Assembly: GCA_028285385.1 (NCBI GenBank) | Contig: JANQPR010000078.1 | Location: forward strand, 1 to 35,618 | Source: Phycisphaera sp. | GTDB taxonomy: Bacteria; Planctomycetota; Phycisphaerae; Phycisphaerales; Phycisphaeraceae | Reading direction: 5' to 3' | Length of the DNA: 35,618 nucleotides | Shown here: positions 23,824 through 31,686 of the stretch, one piece after another | Numbering within the stretch: the stretch's first letter is position 1 | How the letters are laid out: every line of letters begins with the position of its first letter | Notes under the pieces: generated by a model | Told to the model about the DNA's origin: nothing | The model's database searches: none | The model's input: the letters and a program-made list of their open reading frames with translations, nothing else | Position numbers and translations under genes: made by a program

Positions 23824-24927
23824 TCAGCAACGCCGGCGACGGAGCGCCAACGCGCCACACGCCATGGCGGTCGCCGTCGTCCCCGGCTCCGGCACCGCGA
23901 GACCGTGGAAGTTCGGCGCGGCCAGCGATCCCCAGTTCTGCAGCACGCGATCCAACTCGGCTTGGTCGATCACCCCTTCGGGCAGGTCGTTGAGCCAGCC
24001 GGCGGGGATGCCACCGGCGCCACCGCCGCCGACCCCGAACGCAGTGACATCGACCCCCCAGTTCTGCAGCACTAAGTCCAAGTCGCCCTGCTCGACCTGC
24101 CCGCTGGCGTTGTAGTCGCCGGGGGCGTTCGCGAGCACGCCGGCGTTGTCGGTCTGCAGCACGATGAAGTTGTCGACGTACGCGGTGCCCGTCAGCGACT
24201 GCGAGGCCGGGTCGCCCCCCGCGGCAATGGCAGCGAGGTCCGCGTCGGTGAACCGGGTCAGGCCGGCGTCGATGAACCCCGTGTTGGACACGGGCTGGTT
24301 CTCGAAGAACCCGTAGTACCGCTCGGCCTGGAAGTCGATCACGAGGCGGAAGCCGTGCCATTGGCCGAACGCGACGTCTTGGTTCGTCTCGACCAGGAAC
24401 CCCGTGCCTTCTTGCTGGAACAACACGTCGCCGGTGGACGCGTCGACGCCGAGCGAGCCGATCTGGCCCAGCGCGGCCCCGCTGTCGTCGTAGGCCTCGA
24501 CGGCGAAGTACGGGCCGAACGCGCTCGAGACCGTCTGCTCCGTGCGCTGGTCCCAGTCGATCACGACGAACCGGTTGCCCGGCCCGGGGATGCCCGAGAC
24601 GGGCACGGCCCAACGCGCGTCTTCGTTGGCGGCGCGGTCGATACTCACCGCCTGGCTGCCGGTCTTCACCACCCCGCCCTGCACCCGGGCACTGCCGGTC
24701 GGGGAGAACGGCGACGCGACCCACGACTGCGTGCCGCCGCCGGTGCCGACCAACGCCGACTGCCCCTGGAGCCGACCCGTGCCGAAGGCGGTGGTCGTGT
24801 TGAGCGGTGCCTCGAACCCGCGGGCATCGACCACGGACGACGGCCGGGCGTCGACCGCGGCGGTGCCCATCAAGATCACCGCCACCCCAACGGAACCGCC
24901 GCGCCGCACGAATACTGAACCGGTCAT
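23824..24927 (-). CDS. PEP-CTERM protein with dockerin-like repeats (second copy of the type)
   Basis: A 367-residue exported protein. The signal region follows VRRGGSVGVAVILMGTAAV. A beta-rich domain starts FEAPLNTTTAFGTG and continues with FVVIDWDQR and FRLVIDFQAERYYGFFEN, which resembles a concanavalin-like or LamG-type jelly roll. Two dockerin-like units follow: GDYNASGQVEQGDLDLVLQNWG and GVIDQAELDRVLQNWG, with a Gly-rich linker between. The C-terminus VPEPGTTATAMACGALALRRRR is the PEP-CTERM sorting signal. ATG 24927 is preceded by AAGGGAG at 7 nt, a strong ribosome-binding site. It probably sits at the cell surface; its ligand is unknown. Confidence 0.82.
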   Translation of the reverse strand: MTGSVFVRRGGSVGVAVILMGTAAVDARPSSVVDARGFEAPLNTTTAFGTGRLQGQSALVGTGGGTQSWVASPFSPTGSARVQGGVVKTGSQAVSIDRAANEDARWAVPVSGIPGPGNRFVVIDWDQRTEQTVSSAFGPYFAVEAYDDSGAALGQIGSLGVDASTGDVLFQQEGTGFLVETNQDVAFGQWHGFRLVIDFQAERYYGFFENQPVSNTGFIDAGLTRFTDADLAAIAAGGDPASQSLTGTAYVDNFIVLQTDNAGVLANAPGDYNASGQVEQGDLDLVLQNWGVDVTAFGVGGGGAGGIPAGWLNDLPEGVIDQAELDRVLQNWGSLAAPNFHGLAVPEPGTTATAMACGALALRRRRC

Positions 24928-25115
24928 GGAGAATCTCCCTTCGCCAAACTGAATACACGCCACGACGCCCCACAACGGTAACACCGTCCGCGGCCTGCCC
25001 CAAGCACTTCCCGTGAGGGATCGCCCGCAAAGGCCCCAAACACCGCCCGTAGCGGCTGCCGCGGTGGGCATATGTGATCCACAGAACCTCGTGTTCTCGC
25101 CTGGCACGCTTGCCC
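24928..25115. other. Intergenic leader of the third PEP-CTERM gene
   Basis: No gene is supported here. The minus strand leads into the PEP-CTERM gene at 24927, and a possible promoter is TTGGGG with TACCGT 17 nt later, about 40 nt before that start. Together with the nrdJ terminator and the stretch beyond it, this makes up the 402-nt gap between the two minus-strand genes. Confidence 0.4.
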
Positions 25116-25155
25116 AAAAGAAAACCCCCGGGCGGAGGTGGGCGCCGCCCGGGGG
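25116..25155 (-). terminator. Rho-independent terminator downstream of nrdJ
   Basis: CCCCCGGGCGG and CCGCCCGGGGG form an 11-bp perfect stem around a 9-nt loop. On the minus strand the stem is followed by TTTTCTTTT. It lies about 175 nt beyond the nrdJ stop, so the transcript would carry a long 3' region. Confidence 0.85.
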
Positions 25156-25329
25156 AGTGAGGTAGGAAGAGGCGAGGTTCGGCCGACCGTGGCGCGGTGG
25201 CGGACGTCCTGTCTGCCGTGGGTCCGTCCGGTGTCGACCACCCGAAAGTGAGGCGGTCGTTCCCTCACGTCTCCCTGCCGTGGCGCGGGCGAAGCCTCCT
25301 CAGCCCTCCGCGTCACAACGAAAACAGGT
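25156..25329 (-). other. Long structured 3' region between nrdJ stop and its terminator
   Basis: No coding sequence is supported. On the minus strand several stems can be drawn: CGACCGCC with GGGUGGUCG, and CGGACG with CGUCCG further on. The region is too short and lacks the hallmark sequences of RNase P RNA, tmRNA or SRP RNA. It may be an untranslated tail or a small RNA released from it. Confidence 0.35.
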
Positions 25330-28300
25330 TTACGAACAGCCCATCGACGCGCCGCAGTTCAGGCACTTGTAGCACGTGCCGTTGCGGACGGTGATGGACC
25401 CGCAGACGTCGCAGGCCGGGGCGTCCTGCTGCATCTGACTCATTGCGTCGCTGAGCGCCGAAGAGGACCGCTTGTGGTCGGTGTCCGGCGCCGACTCGAC
25501 GGCAACGGCAGCGACGGCACCGGTTTCAGTCTGCGGTGCTGTCGACCGCTGCGTCGCGCCGGCCGCGAAGCCGAACGGCCGAACCGCTTCGGTCGACGAG
25601 GCTTGCGTTGCGGTTTCCGTCACCCGGTCGCCGGGCATGCGCGCCGCGTCGGTGATCACGACCTTGGGCTCCGGCTTGGGTTCGGGCTTCGGGGTCTCGC
25701 TCGCCGGGCGGACCGGGGCGTTGGCCTCGCGGTAGCCGGGCACGAACTCCATGCCCATCCAGCGGAAGATGTAGTCGACGAGGCTCTTGGCGAACGGGAT
25801 GTCGCGGTTGTGCGTCATGCCCGCCGGCTCGAAACGCTGGTGCGTGAACTTGCGGACCAGCGAATCGACCGGCACGCCGTACTGCAGCGCGACGCTGATC
25901 GCCGTGCCCAGCGAATCCATCAGCCCTCCGATCGTCGAGCCCTCCTTGGCCATGGTGATGAACAGCTCGCCGGGTTGGCCGTCCTCGTACAGGCCGACCG
26001 TGAGGTAGCCCTCGTGACCGGCGACGTTGAACTTGTGCGTCTTGCTGGCTCGGGTCTCGGGCAGTCGGCGACGCATCGGGCGCTCAACGATCTTCTCGAC
26101 CACCTTCTCGACGACGCGCGTGCCATCCGGAGAGGCGAGCGCCTCGACCGCGGCGGCGGTGGCGGCGGTCTCCATCACCTCGTCGGCGACTTCTTCCAAC
26201 GCTTCCTCGACGGCGTCGACATCGACTTCGCCGTCGAGGTCGGTCTCTTCTTCGTCGTCGATCTTCGTGTTCAACGGCTGCGACAGCTTGCACCCGTCGC
26301 GGTACAGGGCATTGGCCTTGAGGCCCAGCTCCCACGACAGCCGGTACGACGCCTGGATGTCCTCGACGCTCGCGTCGTTGGGCAGGTTGATCGTCTTGCT
26401 GATCGCGCCGGAGATGAACGGCTGAGCCGCGGCCATCATGCGGATGTGACCCGACGGCGCGATGAAGCGCTTCCCGGTCGGGCCACACGTGTTCGCACAA
26501 TCGAACACCGGCAGGTGCTCGTCGGCCAGGTGCGGCGCACCCTCGACGGTCTGCGTGCCGCACACGACGGCGTTGAGCGCCTTGACCTCCTTCGCGTTGA
26601 GCCCGAGCTCGCGCAGCAGGTTGAACCCCGGCGCGGTCGATTGCTCGCCAAACCCGAGGCGTTCCATGCACTCGGGCCCGAGCGTCCACGGGCTGAACGC
26701 CATGCCCATCTCGAACACGGTCGGCAGCGCATCCGCGACCTTCTGCAGGTCGCCTTTGGTGAAGCCCTTGTCGGTCAGCCACTCGGCGAAGCTCGTGGTC
26801 TTGTCGTCCGGCATCGGCACGTCGAGGTGCAGCGTGCCCATGACGTAGGTCAGGATGTCGACGACCTGCGACTCGGCGTAGCCCAGCGAACGCAGCGCTG
26901 GCTTGAGCGACTGGTTGGCGATCTTGAAGTACCCGCCGCCGGCGAGCTTCTTGAACTTCACCAGCGCAAAGTCGGGTTCGACGCCGGTCGTGTCGCAGTC
27001 CATGAGCAGACCGATCGTGCCCGTGGGCGCGATGACGGTGGCCTGGGCGTTGCGGTAGCCGTGCTCCTCGCCCCAAGTCAGCGCGTCGTCCCATGCGAGG
27101 CGGGCACGCTTGAGCAGGTCGGCCGAGTTGGCGAGCTTGCCGCACGCTTCGTCGTCACTGGTCAAGTCGTTCTCGTCGACCGGCACCGGCGCGATGCCGG
27201 CGGCCTCGTAGGCCCCGTGCGCGTGCTTTCGGGCGACGCGCGAGTCACGAGACACGCCGTACGCCGCCCGACGGTGGTTGCGCATCACGCGGAGCATGTT
27301 GCCGTCGTTGCTCGCGTAACCCGGGAACGCGCCGAGCTCCTTGGCCATCAGCGCCGAGGCCGCGTAGCTGCGCCCGGTCAGGATCGATGTGATGCACCCG
27401 GCGATCGCGCGGCCGCGGTCCGAGTCGTACGGGATGCCGCCCTGCATCAGCATCGCGCCCAGGTTCGCGTAGCCCAGTCCCAGTGTCCGGAACCGGTAGC
27501 TCAGCTCGGCGATCTCACGCGACGGGAACTGGGCCATCAGCACGCTGATCTCGAGCACGATCGTCCACAACGACACGCCGTGCTCGAACTTCTCGAGATC
27601 GAACGTGCGCGTCTCGGCGTCGTAGAACGTGAGCAGGTTCAGCGACGCGAGGTTGCACGCCGTGTTGTCCAGGAACATGTACTCGCTGCACGGGTTGGAC
27701 GCGTTGATGCGGCCGGCCTCGGGGCAGGTGTGCCAGCCGTTGATCGTTGTGTCGTACTGCACGCCCGGGTCGGCGCACCGCCACGCGGCGTAGCCGATCT
27801 GGTCCCAGAGGTTGCGGGCGTTAATGCTCCTGGCGAGCCGGCCGTCGGTGCGGCGGACGAGGTCCCAGTCGGCGTCGTCTTCCACGGCCTTGAAGAACGC
27901 GTTGGGGATGCGGACCGAGTTGTTGCTGTTCTGCCCGGAGACCGTCTGGTACGACTCGCCGTTGAAGTCGTAGTCGAGGTTCAGCCCGAGGCGTTGCGCC
28001 GTTGCGCCGAGCGTCTCGGGGTCGTTGGGCGACGCCTTCTCGTTGGCGAGGTGCTTCATGCCCTCGACGAGCGCCGCGACCTTGATCTCTTCGCGGACTT
28101 TCCAGTTCACGAACGACTCGATGTCCGGGTGGTCGAGGTCGAGGCAGACCATCTTGGCGGCGCGGCGCGTGGTGCCGCCCGACTTGATCGCGCCGGCGGC
28201 ACGGTCACCGATCTTGAGGAACGACATCAACCCGGAGCTCTTGCCGCCGCCGGACAGCGGCTCGTTCTCGCCGCGGAGGTTGGAGAAGTTCGTGCCGGTG

Positions 28301-28950
28301 CCGCTGCCGTACTTGAACAGCCGGGCCTCGCGTGTCCAGAGGTCCATGATGCCGGCCTCGCCGACGAGGTCGTCCTCGACGCTCTGGATGAAGCACGCGT
28401 GCGGCTGCGGGTGCGAGTACGCGTCCTCGGACAGCTTCGCCTCGCCGGTTTTCGGGTCGACGTACCAGTGCCCCTGCGCCGGGCCGTTGATGTCGTACGC
28501 CCAGTTGAGCCCGGTGTTAAACCACTGCGGTGAGTTTGGCGCGCACTGCTGGTGCAGCATCATGTGGCAGAGCTCGTCGTAGAACGCCTGAGCGTCTTCC
28601 TTCGAGTCGAAGTAGCCGCGTGTCTCGCCCCAGTGCCGCCAGCAGCCCGCGAGGCGGTGGATGACCTGCCGCGCCGACTTCTCCGGCCCGGTCGAGGCCT
28701 TGCCGCCCTTCTCGTACCCGGGCGTGGGGAGGCCGTTGGGCCCGCCGTCGCTCGGGACGCCGGCCTTGCGGAAGTACTTGCTCACCATGATGTCGGTCGC
28801 AAGCTGCGACCAGCTCGCGGGGACCTCGGCGTCCGTCATCTCGAACACGACGCTGCCGTCCATGTTCGTGATCCGCGTCGTGCGCTTGGCCCACTCGACG
28901 GTCTCGAACACGTCTTGGCCGGCCTTGGTGAATCGTCGGGCAATCTTCAT
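25330..28950 (-). CDS. nrdJ: Vitamin B12-dependent (class II) ribonucleotide reductase
   Basis: A 1206-residue enzyme that reduces ribonucleotides to deoxyribonucleotides with adenosylcobalamin. The thiyl-radical Cys is C421 in NPCSEY, with Asn419 and Glu423. The redox pair is probably C186 (HACFIQS) and C432 (NTACNLASLN), the same 11-residue spacing to the radical Cys as in studied class II enzymes. PNSPQWFNTG at 138-147 and PTGTIGLLMDCDTTGVEPD at 642-660 are further landmarks. A charged spacer (about 910-1000) precedes a C-terminal domain ending in a zinc-ribbon-like Cys cluster (CDVCG, CYKCLNCG), which may re-reduce the active site. ATG 28950 follows AGGA. No cobalamin riboswitch was recognised upstream. 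nrdAB is not in this window. Confidence 0.96.
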   Translation of the reverse strand: MKIARRFTKAGQDVFETVEWAKRTTRITNMDGSVVFEMTDAEVPASWSQLATDIMVSKYFRKAGVPSDGGPNGLPTPGYEKGGKASTGPEKSARQVIHRLAGCWRHWGETRGYFDSKEDAQAFYDELCHMMLHQQCAPNSPQWFNTGLNWAYDINGPAQGHWYVDPKTGEAKLSEDAYSHPQPHACFIQSVEDDLVGEAGIMDLWTREARLFKYGSGTGTNFSNLRGENEPLSGGGKSSGLMSFLKIGDRAAGAIKSGGTTRRAAKMVCLDLDHPDIESFVNWKVREEIKVAALVEGMKHLANEKASPNDPETLGATAQRLGLNLDYDFNGESYQTVSGQNSNNSVRIPNAFFKAVEDDADWDLVRRTDGRLARSINARNLWDQIGYAAWRCADPGVQYDTTINGWHTCPEAGRINASNPCSEYMFLDNTACNLASLNLLTFYDAETRTFDLEKFEHGVSLWTIVLEISVLMAQFPSREIAELSYRFRTLGLGYANLGAMLMQGGIPYDSDRGRAIAGCITSILTGRSYAASALMAKELGAFPGYASNDGNMLRVMRNHRRAAYGVSRDSRVARKHAHGAYEAAGIAPVPVDENDLTSDDEACGKLANSADLLKRARLAWDDALTWGEEHGYRNAQATVIAPTGTIGLLMDCDTTGVEPDFALVKFKKLAGGGYFKIANQSLKPALRSLGYAESQVVDILTYVMGTLHLDVPMPDDKTTSFAEWLTDKGFTKGDLQKVADALPTVFEMGMAFSPWTLGPECMERLGFGEQSTAPGFNLLRELGLNAKEVKALNAVVCGTQTVEGAPHLADEHLPVFDCANTCGPTGKRFIAPSGHIRMMAAAQPFISGAISKTINLPNDASVEDIQASYRLSWELGLKANALYRDGCKLSQPLNTKIDDEEETDLDGEVDVDAVEEALEEVADEVMETAATAAAVEALASPDGTRVVEKVVEKIVERPMRRRLPETRASKTHKFNVAGHEGYLTVGLYEDGQPGELFITMAKEGSTIGGLMDSLGTAISVALQYGVPVDSLVRKFTHQRFEPAGMTHNRDIPFAKSLVDYIFRWMGMEFVPGYREANAPVRPASETPKPEPKPEPKVVITDAARMPGDRVTETATQASSTEAVRPFGFAAGATQRSTAPQTETGAVAAVAVESAPDTDHKRSSSALSDAMSQMQQDAPACDVCGSITVRNGTCYKCLNCGASMGCS

Positions 28951-28965
28951 GGAGCGGGGTTCCTG

Positions 28966-28992
28966 TGGTTCAGTCCGTTGGTTTCAGTCCGT
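28966..28992. repeat. Tandem 13/14-bp repeat in the nrdJ leader
   Basis: TGGTTCAGTCCGT is followed immediately by TGGTTTCAGTCCGT on the plus strand, 15 nt upstream of the nrdJ start. The two units differ by one inserted T. This could be a regulatory-protein site or a chance duplication; it does not resemble an NrdR box. Confidence 0.5.
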
Positions 28993-29084
28993 GAGTCAAG
29001 CAGGCGTGCTTCCGTGCGTTCGTCAAGCCGTGCGTCTCGCTCTCCGTTCGTCCGTTCCACCCGTCCCCAAAATGCAAAGCCACA

Positions 29085-29570
29085 TCACTTCGACGGCGCT
29101 TCCAGCGCCGCCCCGGCTTCCGGCTTCGGCTCGGCCAGCTCGGTCGTGCCCAGCAGCGCCTCCAGTTCGCGGATGCGCTGAGCCTCGCGTTCGTCCCGGA
29201 GTTCACGCTCGGCCTCGTCGTCGTCCGGTGCGGTCGTCCAAGCGCCGTCGGGCAGGAAGTACAGCCGGGCCTCGAGCAGCTCGATCGTCGTGCCGTCGCC
29301 GACCTCGACCGAGCCGTTAACCTTGTAGAGTTCGCCGGCCCCGATGGTCTGCGACGCGATCAGGTCGCGCTGGTCGACCAGGAACAGGATGCCGTCCACG
29401 TCGGCCTGGTACTCGATCACGCGCCCTCCGCCGACGACCTGCGCCCGACTCGGGATCTCCAGCCCCGCGCGTTGGCTCACGCAGCCCGGCAGCGCCGCCG
29501 CGACCGCGAGCAAAACGCCGACGCCCAACGCCGTGGCCAGCCGTTTGAAGTTGTGTCGCACCTGGAACAT
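29085..29570 (-). CDS. Predicted lipoprotein of unknown function
   Basis: A 161-residue protein with a type II signal peptide: the basic start FQVRHNFKR, a hydrophobic stretch, and the lipobox ALPGC with the acylated Cys at 30. The mature part contains a small beta-rich segment (RVIEYQADVDGILFLVDQRD, VNGSVEVGDGTTIELLEARLYFL), followed by an acidic coiled segment (DDDEAERELRDEREAQRIREL) and a low-complexity Ala/Glu/Pro tail. It is probably anchored in the outer or cytoplasmic membrane. ATG 29570 is used; a GTG at 29582 adds four residues. It lies between a small hypothetical gene and nrdJ on the same strand. Confidence 0.75.
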   Translation of the reverse strand: MFQVRHNFKRLATALGVGVLLAVAAALPGCVSQRAGLEIPSRAQVVGGGRVIEYQADVDGILFLVDQRDLIASQTIGAGELYKVNGSVEVGDGTTIELLEARLYFLPDGAWTTAPDDDEAERELRDEREAQRIRELEALLGTTELAEPKPEAGAALEAPSK

Positions 29571-29674
29571 CGCGTCGTCCACTTCTTTCGAGACGTTTCG
29601 TTCACATCGCTCACACCGGACACGGGCACACCGGGCCCGGCGTCACCGGGCGCTTCTCGTTCAGGGCTTCGTGT

Positions 29675-29959
29675 TCAGCCCACCAGGTCGTACGCCGCGG
29701 GCCGCAGCTTCAGCGACCACGCCGCCCGCGGCGCGGTGATGCTCAAGGCACCCGCCGCCTTGAGCTTGCGCAGCTGCGCCCGCGTGATGCCTTCACACAC
29801 CGTGGCTTCCGCCTCGTCCTTGCCGCCCTCTTTAGGCTGCAGGAACACGTGAAGGCCCCGGCTGGGCTTGTAACCCATCCGCTCCTCGTATCGGCCGGTG
29901 CGCTGCTGCGCGACCAGCTCGGCGAGGTGCTGTTTGAGGTTGTCGGTCAACTCGGCCAT
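29675..29959 (-). CDS. Small conserved-looking hypothetical protein
   Basis: A 94-residue soluble protein of unknown function. It has a helical N-terminus (MAELTDNLKQHLAELVAQQ), then a basic segment (GYKPSRGLHVFLQPKEGG), and a C-terminal part with GITRAQLRKLKAAGALSI that resembles a small helix-turn-helix or substrate-docking helix pair. No signal peptide or membrane segment is present. ATG 29959 is chosen over an upstream TTG/GTG because the extra 15 residues look non-coding. It is in line with dcd upstream and nrdJ downstream. Confidence 0.6.
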   Translation of the reverse strand: MAELTDNLKQHLAELVAQQRTGRYEERMGYKPSRGLHVFLQPKEGGKDEAEATVCEGITRAQLRKLKAAGALSITAPRAAWSLKLRPAAYDLVG

Positions 29960-30338
29960 GCGTGATCCGTCTCGCAAAAGTGGCCCCATCAAACGGCAGA
30001 CCAAACCCAGATCTCACGTGACGCCCTCCGGCGTCACTTCTCTCTTTCCCGAGCACTCACACCAAAACACACTGCGTCAAACCGGGGGACGGGGCAGGCC
30101 GCGTTGCCACGGCCCGCCCTTGGTACCCCCCAAAAGCGCGGCGGCCTGGGCGGAGGCCACCGCGTTCGTGAGCGCTCGACGGTCAGAAAGGGATTCTGCC
30201 GGAACACTCACGCGGCGGGTCGGGGTGGGGCATCCCTGCCCCGGTGCCGTCGTCGCGTGTCGGAGCGAACGCGACGCGGCGGGTGTCCTCGAAAGAAGCG
30301 GGGCGATCTCACGCCACGGCTTCCGTGAAAGATCAAGC
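29960..30338. other. 379-nt gap without a supported gene; perfect hairpin at 30018-30037
   Basis: No open frame with plausible composition was found on either strand, and no tRNA or known RNA was recognised. GTGACGCC-CTCC-GGCGTCAC (30018-30037) is an 8-bp perfect inverted repeat with a tetraloop, followed on the plus strand by the pyrimidine run TTCTCTCTTTCCC. It may be a weak terminator-like or RNA-stability element. Other short stems are to be expected at this GC content. Confidence 0.4.
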
Positions 30339-30518
30339 TCATTCGACCTCGACGACGGCCGCGTCGGGCGCGTTCTTCTTGACCGACTCGATGCCGTTCA
30401 TGCACGACGCCTTGGACTCGTACGCCTCCGACGCCGCGATCGTCTCGCCGTTGCCGGCCTTGAGACGGAAGCGGAACTTGCCGGCCTTGTCTTCGTACAC
30501 CTCAAACTTACCTGCCAT
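30339..30518 (-). CDS. UPF0339/DUF1508 (YegP-like) small protein
   Basis: A 59-residue protein, easily missed because of its size. It starts MAGKFEVYEDKAGKFRFRLK and continues with AGNGETIAASEAYESKASCM and NGIESVKKNAPDA. This is a single unit of the YegP fold, in which a beta hairpin with K-FRFRLKA-NGE-IA-S is followed by the helix containing Y-SK-SC-NGI-SVK-NA. The biochemical role of the family is unknown. AGGAG lies 5 nt before ATG 30518, a strong ribosome-binding site. It follows dcd on the same strand by 67 nt and may be co-transcribed with it. Confidence 0.9.
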   Translation of the reverse strand: MAGKFEVYEDKAGKFRFRLKAGNGETIAASEAYESKASCMNGIESVKKNAPDAAVVEVE

Positions 30519-30585
30519 GGTTTCTCCTAAGTCGTTCAGGGAATAACGGTCACGGGGCCCCGCCGTTAGAAGCCCCGCCCAAAGA

Positions 30586-31158
30586 TCAATCCACCTTCGG
30601 CAGCACCAACCCCGTCTGGTCCTGGTACTTGCCGGCCTTGTCGGCGTAGCTCACGGCACACACGCGCTCGGCCTTGAGGAAGATCATCTGGGCGATGCCT
30701 TCGTTGGCGTAGATCTTCGCGGGCAGCGGCGTGGTGTTGCTGATCTCGATCGTCACCTTGCCCCGCCACTCGGGCTCGAGCGGGGTGACGTTGACGATGA
30801 TCCCGCAGCGGGCGTAAGTCGACTTGCCGACGCAGACGACCAACACGTCGCGGGGGATGTCGAACTCCTCGACGGTCTCACAGAGCGCGAAGGAGTTCGG
30901 GGGGATGATGACGTGGTCTTTGCCGGTGTCGCGGGTGTCGACGGTGACGAAGTTGCGGTCGTCGAAGCGTTTGGGGTCGACGATGGAGGCGCCGCCGTCG
31001 GTCGGGGCGTTGGTGAAGATCTTGAAGAGGGTGCCGACGCGGACGTCGTAGCCGTAGGACGACACGCCGTAGGAGATCTTGCCCGGGCGCTTGCCGGCGT
31101 CCTCAAAGGGCTCGATGCCGATGAGCTCGCGGATCTGGGTGTCGCAGAGGACGGGCAT
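30586..31158 (-). CDS. dcd: dCTP deaminase
   Basis: A 190-residue trimeric enzyme that deaminates dCTP to dUTP, the precursor of dTMP. The N-terminus [13 protein letters not shown], the segment [12 protein letters not shown], and the active-site block [23 protein letters not shown] are diagnostic; Arg, Ser and Glu in that block form the catalytic site. [22 protein letters not shown] and the C-terminal [11 protein letters not shown], which closes over the nucleotide, complete it. Length is normal. An NrdR-box-like palindrome lies about 210 nt upstream. It heads a minus-strand series leading to nrdJ, consistent with shared control of deoxynucleotide supply. Confidence 0.96.
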   Translation of the reverse strand: MPVLCDTQIRELIGIEPFEDAGKRPGKISYGVSSYGYDVRVGTLFKIFTNAPTDGGASIVDPKRFDDRNFVTVDTRDTGKDHVIIPPNSFALCETVEEFDIPRDVLVVCVGKSTYARCGIIVNVTPLEPEWRGKVTIEISNTTPLPAKIYANEGIAQMIFLKAERVCAVSYADKAGKYQDQTGLVLPKVD

Positions 31159-31366
31159 GGGAGGGCTCGGGTCGGGCAGGTCTCAGGCGGTCACGCGACA
31201 AATGGTCCGGACGGGCCGGTGGGGTCGGGTCTGGGGTCGGTTGTCCGGCCGGTGTGCGTTCGGAGACGTCCCGCCAAGGAGGAACGAGGGCCGGGTTGGA
31301 CGGCGGAGGCCTCGGGTGGCGCTCATGACTTGCTCACACGAGCCGTCCGTCGCGGGGAAGACTCTA
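31159..31366 (-). other. Long presumed leader of dcd
   Basis: No gene is supported on either strand. If transcription starts near the NrdR-box-like site, dcd has a leader of about 200 nt. No known riboswitch signature was recognised. Confidence 0.35.
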
Positions 31367-31382
31367 CCACTATATCTGGTGG
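31367..31382 (-). promoter_or_regulatory. NrdR-box-like operator upstream of dcd
   Basis: CCACTATATCTGGTGG matches the NrdR box pattern (CAC, A/T-rich ATAT core, GTG) at 12 of 16 positions. It overlaps a TATAGT -10-like hexamer on the minus strand. A weaker match, GAACGAAATCTTGGGG (31399-31414), matches the first box at 10 of 16 positions and lies at a centre-to-centre distance of 32 bp, the three-turn spacing typical of NrdR box pairs. Confidence 0.5.
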
Positions 31383-31398
31383 TGTCCAGCCAGGGCTT

Positions 31399-31414
31399 GA
31401 ACGAAATCTTGGGG
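31399..31414 (-). promoter_or_regulatory. Degenerate second NrdR-like box
   Basis: GAACGAAATCTTGGGG is offset by 32 bp from the stronger box. On its own it would not be called. Confidence 0.3.
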
Positions 31415-31674
31415 TGATCCGGGGTCATCGCGATAAGTGGGGCAAATACGGCACGTTAACGCGAACAGATTTTTGCGGGGAACTTCCCGGGTGGGAAGAA
31501 GCGCCAACCCGGGGACAGGTTTTCCACCGGCGACGCGCGTTCAGGCCCGGTGAGCGGCGTTCGAAGGACGGGTTAGCGATGTGATTTCTGCGTGAGCGTG
31601 GGGGTCGGGCGACGGGCAACGCCGGGCCGCCCGGTTGGACGTGTCGCCGGGGAGAAACGGTGCCACGGCCGCCC
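31415..31674. other. Gap between dcd operator and cytochrome gene
   Basis: No gene is supported. The short hairpin CTTCCC-gggt-GGGAAG (31483-31498) has no T tract. A comparatively AT-rich patch around 31441-31475 contains GTTAAC and a TTTTT run. Confidence 0.3.
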
Positions 31675-31680
31675 TATCCT
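31675..31680 (+). promoter_or_regulatory. -10-like TATCCT, leaderless arrangement for the cytochrome gene
   Basis: TATCCT ends 6 nt before GTG 31687, the same geometry as at 6072 and 19476. It is one reason for choosing that start over GTG 31660. Confidence 0.4.
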
Positions 31681-31686
31681 GCGGAC

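Noticed and set aside
21608..24927. Cellulosome or exosortase locus
   Set aside because: No cohesin, scaffoldin, exosortase or EPS genes are present in the window; only cargo-type proteins are seen.
25156..25329. RNase P RNA, tmRNA or SRP RNA
   Set aside because: None of the hallmark conserved blocks of these RNAs was found on either strand.
25474..28533. 1019-codon open frame opposite nrdJ
   Set aside because: Antisense of nrdJ, for the same reasons; no ribosome-binding site or domain.
31430..31530. Replication origin (AT-rich patch, GTTTTCCACC resembling a DnaA box)
   Set aside because: Only one imperfect DnaA-box-like sequence, no cluster, and no dnaA, dnaN or parAB nearby.
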